Origin: Pseudomonadota bacterium | Lineage (GTDB): Bacteria > Pseudomonadota > Alphaproteobacteria > Rhizobiales > Hyphomicrobiaceae | Assembly: GCA_023410905.1 (NCBI GenBank) | Contig: JAEYPL010000256.1 | Span: forward strand, 1-60,771 | Direction of reading: 5' to 3' | DNA: 60,771 nt | Shown here: piece after piece, positions 10,814 to 18,737 of the stretch | How the letters are laid out: every line of letters starts with the position of its first letter | How positions within the stretch are numbered: position 1 is the first letter of the stretch | Notes under the pieces: model-generated | Seen by the model: only the letters and a program-made list of their open reading frames with translations | The model's database searches: none | Told to the model about the DNA's origin: nothing | Position numbers and translations under genes: made by a program

Positions 10814-10848
10814 CGCGGACAACACGCCCGGAAGGAGAGGATCACTGC

Positions 10849-11451
10849 ATGACGACCATCGACTATTACATGACGCTCAACAGCCCGTGGACGTACCTCG
10901 GCTCGGCTCTCTTCGCGGAGATCGCCGCGCGTCATGGGGCCACGGTCCGCATCAAGCCGACGAAGTACGGCGAGGTCTTCTCGAAGACGGGGGGACTTCC
11001 GTTGCCGAAGCGCTCGCCGGAGCGTCGCGCCTATCGCATGATGGAGCTCAAGCGCTGGCGCGACTATCGGAAGGTGCCGATCAATCTCGAGCCGAAGCAT
11101 TTTCCGTCCGATGAGACACTCGGCAGCCGTCTGGTGATTGCCGCCGAGTTGCAAGGCAAGGACGCCTGTCGCCTCGCGCAGGAACTCGGCCGGTCGATCT
11201 GGGAACTCGAGGCCAACCTCGGCGACGAGGCGGTCGTCGCGGAAGCTGCCAGGCGCGCTGGGCTCGATGCGGCGGCGATCCGCAAGGCGGGGCCGTCGGA
11301 TGCGGAACTCGATGAGATCCACAGCAGGAACACCGCCGAAGCGCTGCATCGCGGTGTCTTCGGTGCGCCGAGCTACGTGCTGCCGTCCGGCGAGTTCTTC
11401 TGGGGACAGGACCGGCTCGAGTTCCTCGATCGCGCGCTGGCAAAGCGCTAG
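10849..11451 (+). CDS. 2-hydroxychromene-2-carboxylate isomerase-like (kappa GST/DsbA-fold) protein
   Basis: Members of this family isomerise 2-hydroxychromene-2-carboxylate in naphthalene catabolism using glutathione, but most genomic members have unknown substrates. The 200-residue product starts MTTIDYYMTLNSPWTYLG; the serine in NSPW at position 12 aligns with the glutathione-activating serine. The thioredoxin-fold cis-proline region is FGAPSYVLPSGEFFWGQDRL near the C-terminus, and the helical insert lies between. GGAAGGAG precedes the ATG. It is last in the catabolic run and its stop shares the CTAG bases with the stop of the opposite-strand gene that follows. No ring-cleavage genes are nearby, so a naphthalene role is unlikely. 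Confidence 0.85.
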   Translation: MTTIDYYMTLNSPWTYLGSALFAEIAARHGATVRIKPTKYGEVFSKTGGLPLPKRSPERRAYRMMELKRWRDYRKVPINLEPKHFPSDETLGSRLVIAAELQGKDACRLAQELGRSIWELEANLGDEAVVAEAARRAGLDAAAIRKAGPSDAELDEIHSRNTAEALHRGVFGAPSYVLPSGEFFWGQDRLEFLDRALAKR

Positions 11452-11657
11452 CAGTTCGCGGCCCTGGCTGACGCAGCTTTTGCGGTGCTTGCACCTGCCT
11501 CGCCGCAGAGTGTGATCGCGAGAGCGCCGTCCAGTGCCATGACGGCCTGTGGAGCCGTGTTGGGAATGAGCAGCCGGTTCTCAGAGTTGAGACACAGCGC
11601 GAGGTTGGCCATGACCAGCAGCAGCGCGAGGCAGGCAGGCATCTCCAATGTCGACAT
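11448..11657 (-). CDS. Small hypothetical protein with N-terminal hydrophobic segment
   Basis: I do not recognise this 69-residue product. It begins MSTLEMPACLALLLVMANLA, which looks like a signal peptide or membrane segment. A neutral stretch follows, then an Ala-rich tail with two cysteines (TLCGEAGAS and ARAANC). GGGAG 8 bases before the ATG at 11657 supports it as a real gene; an ATG ten codons upstream is less well placed. Its stop codon overlaps that of the convergent isomerase gene through the palindrome CTAG. It has no close partner gene. Confidence 0.5.
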   Translation of the reverse strand: MSTLEMPACLALLLVMANLALCLNSENRLLIPNTAPQAVMALDGALAITLCGEAGASTAKAASARAANC

Positions 11658-11871
11658 GATGGCTCTCCCGGTGCGCGCCTCCTCCACAATCTATGATTGC
11701 ATGAATTCAGATAAACATCTTGTGCGTGCTGGATATTGCTTAACCGCCTCTTCCTGAAATGCTTTGCATTTGAGGGATCCCGACGTTGGCGCGCGGGTTT
11801 TGCAAGAGGCGTGACCGGTGGCGCTTTGCGTGCGACAGGTGGTCATCGCGGCCATATTTTCAGGAGTGCCG

Positions 11872-12135
11872 ATGCAGCTCATTGTCCGGGCGAACGATCC
11901 AGTCCTCATCAGCTTCGTCGAGGCTCTGTTTCGAGAGGCCGGCATCGCCGTGTACATCGCCGATACGCACATGAGCATCACGGAAGGCTCGATCGGCGTG
12001 TTCCCGCGCCGCGTACTCGTTCTCGCGGAAGACTGGCCACGCGCGGCTCAGATCCTCGAGGAAGCCGACCTCGGTCAATGGATCGTCCGCGAAGGTCCCC
12101 GACGAGGCGCGACATTCTCCGATAGCGAGTCATGA
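11872..12135 (+). CDS. DUF2007 domain protein
   Basis: This 87-residue protein matches the DUF2007 family of small putative signal-transducing proteins. It has MQLIVRANDPVLISFVEALF at the N-terminus, a predicted beta-alpha-beta ferredoxin-like fold, and VLVLAEDWPRAAQIL near residue 60. AGGAG lies 5 bases before the chosen ATG; an upstream GTG would add 18 residues without a ribosome site. It overlaps the following methyltransferase as ATGA, so the two are co-translated. From memory, this pairing is common in Hyphomicrobiales. The biochemical role is unknown. Confidence 0.8.
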   Translation: MQLIVRANDPVLISFVEALFREAGIAVYIADTHMSITEGSIGVFPRRVLVLAEDWPRAAQILEEADLGQWIVREGPRRGATFSDSES

Positions 12136-12914
12136 GCACGGACGACGCATTCACAACCGATGCCTTCCTCGGCGGCGCCCTCGAAATCCTGCAGCCTTCT
12201 CGGGGCTACCGCGCCGGTCTCGATGCAGTTCTGCTTGCGGCCGCCTGTGGTGCTGGGAACGGCGAGCAGGCGCGGGTGTTGGATGCGGGTGCCGGCGTCG
12301 GCGTTGCGGGGCTCTGCGTGGCGCGTCGTGTGCCCAATGCGCACGTAACGCTTGTCGAGCGCGAGCCCGCACTCGCGGCACTCGCCCGCCAGAATGCCAC
12401 GCGCAATGGGCTTGACGCGCGCGTCCGCGTTGTCGAGCTCGACGTCGCGGAAGGTGGTGCAGGGATCAATCGCTCACGTGAGGCCGATATGGGCGTGAGC
12501 GCTGGCGCGTTCTCGCATGTCATCGCAAACCCGCCGTACTTCACCGAGGGACGCGGAACACGCTCGCCAGCTGATCTCAAGGCGGCATCACACGAGATGG
12601 CGGATGGCGCGCTCGACCAGTGGTGCCGCTTTCTCGCAACTGCTGCGGCGAGCAATGGGCTCGTGACGGTGATCCATCGTGCTAATGCATTGGGCGCGCT
12701 CCTTGATGGCCTCGGCCGCCGCTTCGGAGGGCTCCGTGTGCTGCCGCTCTACCCGCGTGCAGGCGCGGAAGCGCACCGCGTCATCGTCCAGGGACGCAAA
12801 GGCAGCCGCGCGCCGCTCAGCCTTTTTCAGGGAATTCTGCTGCACGGCGAAGGCAATGGTTTCGTCCCGGCCATCGATGCCGTGCTCCGGCAAGGTGCGG
12901 CGCTCAATTGGTAA
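12132..12914 (+). CDS. SAM-dependent methyltransferase, TrmN6/YfiC-like
   Basis: The 260-residue protein has a class I methyltransferase fold. The SAM loop is RVLDAGAGVGVAGLCVARR, an acidic residue ends strand 2 (VTLVEREP) and the catalytic motif is IANPPYF. NPPY marks N6-adenine or exocyclic-amine methyltransferases. The N-terminal TDAFLGGALEILQP stretch and overall layout match the family of E. coli tRNA1(Val) A37 N6-methyltransferase, so a tRNA or rRNA adenine is the likely target. Its start overlaps the DUF2007 stop (ATGA). No further gene follows in this operon; the next gene has its own leader of about 140 bases. Confidence 0.82.
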   Translation: MSTDDAFTTDAFLGGALEILQPSRGYRAGLDAVLLAAACGAGNGEQARVLDAGAGVGVAGLCVARRVPNAHVTLVEREPALAALARQNATRNGLDARVRVVELDVAEGGAGINRSREADMGVSAGAFSHVIANPPYFTEGRGTRSPADLKAASHEMADGALDQWCRFLATAAASNGLVTVIHRANALGALLDGLGRRFGGLRVLPLYPRAGAEAHRVIVQGRKGSRAPLSLFQGILLHGEGNGFVPAIDAVLRQGAALNW

Positions 12915-13054
12915 GCAGCTGATACGTCGCCAAGCGCTTGGCCACGTCATCGAGAGCCGCTATGGTTGCGCGGACGGCGGCGCTTTCCTGTGCCCCGCGC
13001 CTCGGCGCCTCCAGCGCCAGCTCGTTCAATCCAAACCGGGAAGGATTAAGCATC

Positions 13055-13537
13055 ATGGCCATCAAGGTCGGTGACAAGCTGCCGGACGCGACGTTCAATA
13101 CCATGAGCGCGGAAGGCCCGAAGCCCATGACGACGGCCGATGTGTTCGGCGGCAAGAAGGTCGTACTGTTTGCGGTGCCGGGCGCTTTCACGCCGACGTG
13201 CCATAACACGCATCTTCCCGGCTTCATTCAGATGGCCGGCGACATCAAGTACAAGGGCATCGACGCGATCGCCTGCGTGTCGGTCAATGACGTGTTCGTG
13301 CTCAATGCCTGGGCGAAAGAGACGGGTGCTGCCGACAAGATCCTGTTCCTTGCCGATGGCTCGGCTGACTTCACGAAGAAGATCGGCCTGGAGTTCGATC
13401 TCACCGCGCGTGGCCTCGGTGTTCGCTCGCGGCGCTACTCTATGGTCGTCGAGGACGGCGTCGTGAAGTCGATCAACCTCGAAGAAGGCGCGGCAGTCGA
13501 CAAGTCGAGCGCGGCGACGGTCTGTGGGATGCTCTGA
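13055..13537 (+). CDS. Peroxiredoxin, Prx5/type II class
   Basis: The 160-residue thiol peroxidase reduces hydrogen peroxide and organic peroxides. The active-site motif VPGAFTPTCHNTHLPGF places the peroxidatic cysteine at C49, with the conserved Thr and Pro of the PxxxTxxC motif. C74 and C157 are additional cysteines; C157 near the C-terminus is a candidate resolving residue. No glutaredoxin domain is fused, so reduction would come from a separate glutaredoxin or thioredoxin. I start at the ATG at 13055, which gives MAIKVGDKLP as in homologues and has GGGAAGGA upstream. A strong terminator follows, so it is probably monocistronic. Confidence 0.92.
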   Translation: MAIKVGDKLPDATFNTMSAEGPKPMTTADVFGGKKVVLFAVPGAFTPTCHNTHLPGFIQMAGDIKYKGIDAIACVSVNDVFVLNAWAKETGAADKILFLADGSADFTKKIGLEFDLTARGLGVRSRRYSMVVEDGVVKSINLEEGAAVDKSSAATVCGML

Positions 13538-13562
13538 GCCTCGAGCCGAGCAGCTTGAATCG

Positions 13563-13592
13563 AAACGGCCGGGTTCGCCCCGGCCGTTTTTT
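13563..13592 (+). terminator. Rho-independent terminator
   Basis: A 10-base GC-rich stem (AACGGCCGGG/CCCGGCCGTT) with a small TTCGC-type loop and a run of six T follows the peroxiredoxin gene by 25 bases. Confidence 0.9.
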
Positions 13593-13622
13593 GTTGGCTT
13601 ATGCTGATCGCCGCGCCGATCG

Positions 13623-14642
13623 CTAACCTGATTTTCGCTTCCAGCGCTCGGTGAGCGTGCCGATGACACCTTTCGGCATGTAGATGATGAAGAGCACGAG
13701 CAGCAGGCCGTAAATGAAGGTATCGAGTGCCAATGCGCTCTGGCCCAGCAGCTTGCTCAGTGTTTCGGAGCCGCGCAAGCCGACGCGCAGCGTCTCGGCG
13801 AGCACCTGCGTGAAGACGGCGCCGAACGTCGGCCCGAAAAGCGACCAGATGCCTCCTGCGATCACGGCAAAGACGATGTTGAGAGAAACGCCGAGGCCGG
13901 CGATCGTATCGGGGCCGATGTACATCTGGTACTGGCCGTAGATCGCTCCGCCGAATGCGCACATGGCCGAGGAGAGCGCTGTGATCTTGAGCTTCTCTCG
14001 CGTGACGTTGATGCCGACCGAGGCGGCGGCGTCCTCGTCCTGCGAGGCGGCATCGAGCGCATAGCGGTCCATGCTGCGGTCGACCTTCACCCAGATGATG
14101 AGGCCGACGAGCCAGATGCCGAGCACGATGTAGTACGCGAGAGTACGGTTCGGCTCGAACTGCATGGCATAGAGCGAGAGGCCATCGCCATAGCGCGCGG
14201 GCTGCGTTCCGAGTGATCCACCCGTCCAGTCGCGGAGGCCGACGATGCAGAGGCGCACGAACTCTGTGAACGCGAGCGTCAGCAGGGCGAAGTAGTGGCC
14301 GGTGATCCGCATCCGAAAGCAGGGATAGCCGATGAGTATGCCCGCGATCGTCGCCACGAGCATGGCGACGGGAATGCCGATCCACGGGGTGATGCCTGCG
14401 AAGTTCCAGAGCATCACGGTGACGTAGGCGCCGATACCCGTGAAGGCGCCGTGCCCGAGGGAAGTGAGCCCAAAACGACCCATCATCGACCAGCCGGTAT
14501 AGATGAAGGCCCAGATCAGGATCTGGATGACGAGATGAAGGTAATAGCGATCCGTACCCGGGAAGATCTGCTTGATGATGAGCGGCAGTGCCAGCAGCAC
14601 GGCGAGCCCGATCGCCCAGGCAATATGCTTTTGGGTGATCAT
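13623..14642 (-). CDS. livM: Branched-chain amino acid-type ABC permease LivM
   Basis: This is one of two membrane permeases of a LIV-type uptake system. The 339-residue product has many hydrophobic helices and the LivM motif GRFGLTSLGHGAFTGIGAYV. The cytoplasmic coupling loop contains SVGINVTREKLKITALSSAM and is followed by GGIWSLFGPTFGA. ATG at 14642 overlaps the livH stop as ATGA, so I reject a longer upstream extension. It is the last gene of the five-gene operon (binding protein, livG, livF, livH, livM). The substrate may be a branched amino acid, another amino acid, an amide or urea; sequence alone does not decide. Confidence 0.92.
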   Translation of the reverse strand: MITQKHIAWAIGLAVLLALPLIIKQIFPGTDRYYLHLVIQILIWAFIYTGWSMMGRFGLTSLGHGAFTGIGAYVTVMLWNFAGITPWIGIPVAMLVATIAGILIGYPCFRMRITGHYFALLTLAFTEFVRLCIVGLRDWTGGSLGTQPARYGDGLSLYAMQFEPNRTLAYYIVLGIWLVGLIIWVKVDRSMDRYALDAASQDEDAAASVGINVTREKLKITALSSAMCAFGGAIYGQYQMYIGPDTIAGLGVSLNIVFAVIAGGIWSLFGPTFGAVFTQVLAETLRVGLRGSETLSKLLGQSALALDTFIYGLLLVLFIIYMPKGVIGTLTERWKRKSG

Positions 14643-15532
14643 GACTTGGCTCCGAAGAGGCCCTGCGGCCGGACGAAGATGACGAGCATGAAGAACAGGA
14701 AGGCGATCGCGTAGCCCCACTCGGTGGCGACGCACGAGCCGCCGATGGTGATGAACTGGGCGATGATGAAGGCCGCGACGAAGCCGCCGACCATGTTACC
14801 GAGGCCGCCGAGCACGCAGATCATGAAGACGAGCGGCCCGAACTGCAGGCCAATCTGCGGATAGATGTCATACTGCAGAACCATCAGGCACGCGGCGAGG
14901 CCGGCAAGGCCACCGCCGATCGCCGAAGTTGCGAGATAGACCTTCTTTTGATCGACGCCCATGAGCGGCATGATCTGGCGGTCCTGCGAGATCGCGCGGA
15001 TCGCCGTGCCGATGTAGGTGCGCGTGAGGAACTGCCAGAGCAGGATCATGGCGCCGAGTGCGACGGCGAACGTGATGATGCGGCTCCAGGCGAAGCTCAT
15101 GTCGCCGAAGTTTACCGAGCCCAGCCGAATGCCGAGGTTGCGGAACTCGATGCCGAACGCCATCGTCGCCGCGGCCTGGAGGAGAAACAGCACGCCGCCC
15201 GTCACGAGAAGCTGGTTGATCGGCGGCTGATCGAGCACCGGCCGGATGACGAGATAATGCAGAAGCGCGCCGCACACAGCGACGAGGGCGATACCCATCA
15301 GGAAGGCAAGCGGTAAGGGCAATCCCATCTCTTGAACGAAGAAGAAGATCGCGTACATGCCGACCATCACGAGCTCGGCGTAGCAGATCCACACGACGTC
15401 GATGACGCCGAAAATCAGATTGAGCCCGAGCGCCAGGAGAGCGAGCAATCCGGCCAGCAGCACACCATTGAGCAGCGCTTCGACAAAGAAGATGTCGAGC
15501 GAGCAATCGAGACTTGAGAAAAACCCGAACAT
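14639..15532 (-). CDS. livH: Branched-chain amino acid-type ABC permease LivH
   Basis: The 297-residue membrane protein is the LivH partner of the neighbouring LivM. It has the typical opening FFVEALLNGVLLAGLLALLA and LGLNLIFGVIDVV. The coupling-helix region is GTAIRAISQDRQIMPLMGVD, and the last helices contain VLGGLGNMVGGFVAAFII and FVRPQGLFG. GGGAGAAGC precedes the start. It overlaps livM by four bases and is separated from livF by 67 bases with no clear terminator, consistent with one transcript. Confidence 0.92.
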   Translation of the reverse strand: MFGFFSSLDCSLDIFFVEALLNGVLLAGLLALLALGLNLIFGVIDVVWICYAELVMVGMYAIFFFVQEMGLPLPLAFLMGIALVAVCGALLHYLVIRPVLDQPPINQLLVTGGVLFLLQAAATMAFGIEFRNLGIRLGSVNFGDMSFAWSRIITFAVALGAMILLWQFLTRTYIGTAIRAISQDRQIMPLMGVDQKKVYLATSAIGGGLAGLAACLMVLQYDIYPQIGLQFGPLVFMICVLGGLGNMVGGFVAAFIIAQFITIGGSCVATEWGYAIAFLFFMLVIFVRPQGLFGAKS

Positions 15533-15599
15533 TCGCTTCTCCCTCGCGGCCCGTATCCAGTACCGGCCGCCAACCCCGCCACGTGCCCTGCGCGGGCAA

Positions 15600-16304
15600 T
15601 CAAATTCCCATGTACGCCTTGCGAATGTCGTCGCTCGCGGCGAGCTCGGCTGAGCTGCCGGACTGCACGATGCGGCCGACCTCGAGCAGGTAGGCGCGAT
15701 CGGCGACCTTCAGAACCTGCGAGACGTTCTGCTCGACGATCAGGACCGTGTAGCCCTCGGAGCGGATGCGCCGGACGAGCTCGAACACCTGCTGGACGAT
15801 GACCGGCGCGAGACCCATCGACGGCTCGTCGAGCAGCACGAGCTTCGGCTTGCTCATGAGGGCGCGGGCGATGGCGCACATCTGCTGCTCGCCGCCGGAC
15901 ATGGTCCCTGCGAGCTGGCTACGGCGCTCTTTCAGGCGCGGAAAAAGCCCGTAGACGTAGTCGAGACGCTCGGCGAAGTGCGCGCGCGCCGAGGGGATGA
16001 AGGCGCCGAGGCGCAGGTTGTCCTCGACCGAGAGGCGTGGAAACAGCCGGCGACTCTCGGGAACGTGCGCAATGCCGAGTTCGATAATTTTGTGCGCCGG
16101 TGTCGTCCGCAGGTCAGCGCCTTCCATCGTCATGGTGCCGGTCGAGGCGGGAAGCATCCCGGAAATCACGCGTAAAAGCGTGGTTTTACCTGCGCCGTTG
16201 GCGCCGATCACCGCGACCGCCTCACCGGCTTCGACTTTCATCGAAATTCCGAACAGGGCCTGGAACGCACCGTAGCCCGCCCCGACATCCTTCAGTTCCA
16301 GCAT
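15600..16304 (-). CDS. livF: Branched-chain amino acid-type ABC ATPase LivF
   Basis: This 234-residue ATP-binding subunit powers the LIV-type importer together with LivG. It has Walker A GANGAGKTTLL, signature TMSGGEQQMCAIARAL, Walker B KLVLLDEPSMGLAP and the switch histidine replaced in the usual LivF way by VEQNV. The length and the short form without the C-terminal extension identify it as LivF rather than LivG. It starts 14 bases after the livG stop, so expression is coupled. Confidence 0.93.
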   Translation of the reverse strand: MLELKDVGAGYGAFQALFGISMKVEAGEAVAVIGANGAGKTTLLRVISGMLPASTGTMTMEGADLRTTPAHKIIELGIAHVPESRRLFPRLSVEDNLRLGAFIPSARAHFAERLDYVYGLFPRLKERRSQLAGTMSGGEQQMCAIARALMSKPKLVLLDEPSMGLAPVIVQQVFELVRRIRSEGYTVLIVEQNVSQVLKVADRAYLLEVGRIVQSGSSAELAASDDIRKAYMGI

Positions 16305-16318
16305 CTGGGCGTCCGCTT

Positions 16319-17050
16319 TCAGTGTTCGGTTTCGCCGAGGTAGACCTCGACCACGCGCTTGTCCGTCTGGGCCTCGGCGGGCTTACCGTCGAAGATCTTC
16401 TCGCCATGATCGAGCACGACGACACGGTCGACCACGCGCATCAGCACGCCCATGATGTGCTCGACCCACACGATGGTGATGCCCTTCTCCTTGCGGATGC
16501 GCTCCAGCATGTCCGCGGCCTGATCCATCTCCCCGTGATCGAGGCCGTTGAGGCTTTCGTCGGCGAGCAGGAGGCGTGGGCCGGTTGCGAGCGCGCGGGC
16601 GAGTTCGAGTTTCTTCAGAGACGCCGCCCCAAGGCCATCCGTTGATGTAACGGCGTCGGTCGGCAGGCCGACCATTGCGAGCGACTCCTCGGCCTTGGCC
16701 CAGCATTGCGCGCGTGACAGGTGCGCGTTGGAGCCGAAGTGCGCGGAGAGCGCGACGTTCTCGAGAAGCGAAAGATTGCGAAAGGGCCGGGGGATCTGGA
16801 ACGTGCGGGCGATGCCCTTGTGACAGACCTGGTTTGCCTTCAGGCCGCCGATCTCGCCGCCCTCGAACTTCACGCTGCCTGTGGTCGGCGTATACATGCC
16901 GGCGATGCAGTTGAAGGTCGTGCTCTTGCCCGATCCATTCGGCCCGATGAGGCCGAGGATTTCTCCTTCCGCGACATCGAACGATACGTTGCTTACGGCG
17001 GTGAAGCCGCCGAACTGCTTGGTTAGACCATCTACTTTGAGCATCGCCAT
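16319..17050 (-). CDS. livG: Branched-chain amino acid-type ABC ATPase LivG
   Basis: The 243-residue ATPase has Walker A GPNGSGKSTTFN, the LivG-specific CHKGIARTFQIPRPF stretch and LLADESLNGLD as Walker B. Here the usual Glu-Pro reads Glu-Ser (ADES), a minor departure from the common DEPxxGL. The signature motif SLKKLELARAL is of the weak LivG kind. Two in-frame ATG codons (17050 and 17044) are both possible starts with poor ribosome sites, which suggests dependence on upstream translation. The gene lies about 106 bases downstream of the binding-protein gene, across a strong hairpin. Confidence 0.9.
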   Translation of the reverse strand: MAMLKVDGLTKQFGGFTAVSNVSFDVAEGEILGLIGPNGSGKSTTFNCIAGMYTPTTGSVKFEGGEIGGLKANQVCHKGIARTFQIPRPFRNLSLLENVALSAHFGSNAHLSRAQCWAKAEESLAMVGLPTDAVTSTDGLGAASLKKLELARALATGPRLLLADESLNGLDHGEMDQAADMLERIRKEKGITIVWVEHIMGVLMRVVDRVVVLDHGEKIFDGKPAEAQTDKRVVEVYLGETEH

Positions 17051-17099
17051 CCGCGGGGGCCGCTGAAACTGCCGAGTTTGAAGGCGTGAACAATAAGAG

Positions 17100-17142
17100 G
17101 CCTCATCGCTGCCGCTCGTTGGGCTGGCGACAGCGATGAGGC
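17100..17142 (-). terminator. Intra-operon hairpin after the binding-protein gene
   Basis: GCCTCATCGCTG and CAGCGATGAGGC form a perfect 12-base stem with a 19-base loop, 15 bases after the stop of the binding-protein gene. There is no T-run on the minus strand, so it is more likely a leaky terminator or 3'-end stabiliser that favours binding-protein mRNA over the downstream transporter genes. The comparable hairpin at 39964-39990 supports this reading. Confidence 0.7.
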
Positions 17143-17156
17143 GCTAATGCGTCGGA

Positions 17157-18455
17157 TCAACGCGCGTAGGCGTGACCCTTGGGGAAAGGCAGCACGGGAT
17201 CGACCGTACGCAGGTTCGACGGCCATGCGATCTTCGTCACGCCGTCGATGTACTGCATGACGACCGGGCTCGAACGCTCGTTCTGACCCGACATCTGGTG
17301 GCCGGGCGGGAAGAACTTCACGCCGTAACCCTGGATCGTGCCGCCATCCGGAATGTCGGTTTCGAGCGCTGCCTTGCGGAGTGCCTCGGGATCGAAGCCG
17401 CCATGCTTCTTGATCGCGCGCGGCAGCACGTCCGTCAGGAAGATCCACTGCTGATTGAAGCCCATGGAGGCGTGCGGCGGAACCTCGCTGACCTTGGTCT
17501 CGGCCTTGTAGCGCTTGACCATTTCAGCCGTGACATCGCCCATGCCGGGCGCGAGCGACTTCGGGTCGAGGAGCTGCGCGGCGACCGGGTCGACGTTGTA
17601 GAAGTAGTTCACGTCGCCCTTGAAGGTCTCGATCAGCTTGTCGATCTGGCCGTAGCCCGCGCCGTGACCGATCAGGGCATCGAACTTCAGGCCGGCTTCC
17701 TTCGACTGGCGCAGGAAGAGCGTGATGTCCGGGTTATAGCCCGTGTGAAGAATGACGTCCGGGCGTGCGCGGCGAAGCTTCGTAACCAGCGCCGAAAGGT
17801 CGGTCGACGTCGCGGCGTAGCCTTCCTTGTGGGCGATCTGGATGCCAAGCTCCTTGCACCTGGACTCGTTGCCAGACGCAACGCCGGTGCCGTACGGACC
17901 ATCCTCGTAGAGGATCGCGACTTTGATGTCCTTGGGATCCTTTTTCAGCTTTGTCTTGGCATTTTCCGCGATGAAGTCGCAAGACGCTGCTCCGAACTGG
18001 TCCGAATGGACCTGCGAGCGGAAGACGTACTGTAGCTTCTTGTCCTTGAGCACCGCTGACGCGACGCAGACGTTGGCCCACATGAACTTCTTCGCAGCGT
18101 CGACCTTGGCAGCCATGGGCACGCAGTGCGCGGACGAGAAGACGCCCATCAGCACGTCGACCTTGACTTCGTTCAGCAGCCGCTCGGATTCGTTGATCGC
18201 GACGTCGGTCTTCGACTGGGCATCGGCATACGTCGCGACGATCTTGTGTCCCTCGACGCCGCCGCGCTCGTTGATCATGTCGACCGCGATCTTGGTCGCG
18301 ATCGCAGCCGGCAGCGAGCCGCCACCGGCGAACGGGCCGGTGTAATCGTAAATGATGCCAAGCTTGACTTCCTTCTGGGCAGCGGCGGGCAGGCTCGCGC
18401 CCACGACAAGCCCAATCGCTGCTGCGGCGCCCGCAGCAGACTTCAAGAATTTCAT
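17157..18455 (-). CDS. livK: Periplasmic binding protein of LIV-type ABC transporter
   Basis: The 432-residue protein has a typical signal peptide ending ASLPAAAQ and a mature start KEVKLGIIYDYTGPFAGGG, the Peripla_BP_6 signature. INERGGVEGHKI and ADAQSKTDVAINESERLL follow at the usual spacing. It captures the substrate and delivers it to the LivHM permease encoded downstream. The 432-residue length is longer than LivJ/LivK of enterobacteria and resembles the larger amide/amino-acid binding members found in alphaproteobacteria, so the ligand need not be a branched amino acid. It is first in the operon and carries its own upstream promoter region. Confidence 0.9.
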   Translation of the reverse strand: MKFLKSAAGAAAAIGLVVGASLPAAAQKEVKLGIIYDYTGPFAGGGSLPAAIATKIAVDMINERGGVEGHKIVATYADAQSKTDVAINESERLLNEVKVDVLMGVFSSAHCVPMAAKVDAAKKFMWANVCVASAVLKDKKLQYVFRSQVHSDQFGAASCDFIAENAKTKLKKDPKDIKVAILYEDGPYGTGVASGNESRCKELGIQIAHKEGYAATSTDLSALVTKLRRARPDVILHTGYNPDITLFLRQSKEAGLKFDALIGHGAGYGQIDKLIETFKGDVNYFYNVDPVAAQLLDPKSLAPGMGDVTAEMVKRYKAETKVSEVPPHASMGFNQQWIFLTDVLPRAIKKHGGFDPEALRKAALETDIPDGGTIQGYGVKFFPPGHQMSGQNERSSPVVMQYIDGVTKIAWPSNLRTVDPVLPFPKGHAYAR

Positions 18456-18515
18456 GGTGGTCTCTACTCCCTAGGTGAGTTTGCTCGGTTGAATCCGATG
18501 TTCCTCGTTGGCCCG

Positions 18516-18546
18516 TACACTGGAGAAGGACGCCCCCTACTGTCAA
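18516..18546 (-). promoter_or_regulatory. Candidate promoter for the first LIV operon
   Basis: A perfect TTGACA hexamer (minus strand, 18541-18546) lies about 90 bases upstream of the binding-protein start. The best -10 match, AGTGTA, requires a 19-base spacer, so the element is only partly convincing. Confidence 0.3.
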
Positions 18547-18737
18547 TCGCTTTCACGGGCGGGTTTACCTGTTGCGGTCCGCTTGGTTTCGGGCCCTGGG
18601 TGCACGGATTTCGGGCGCATTGTGCCGACGAAAGTCGCGGCGCAATCGGGTGGTACGGGCGGTCCTGCTCGGATATACCTTGCGCGGGAGATGAAGCGGT
18701 CCCGGCGGGACGTGGCGGACGCACGAGAAGGATTTGG

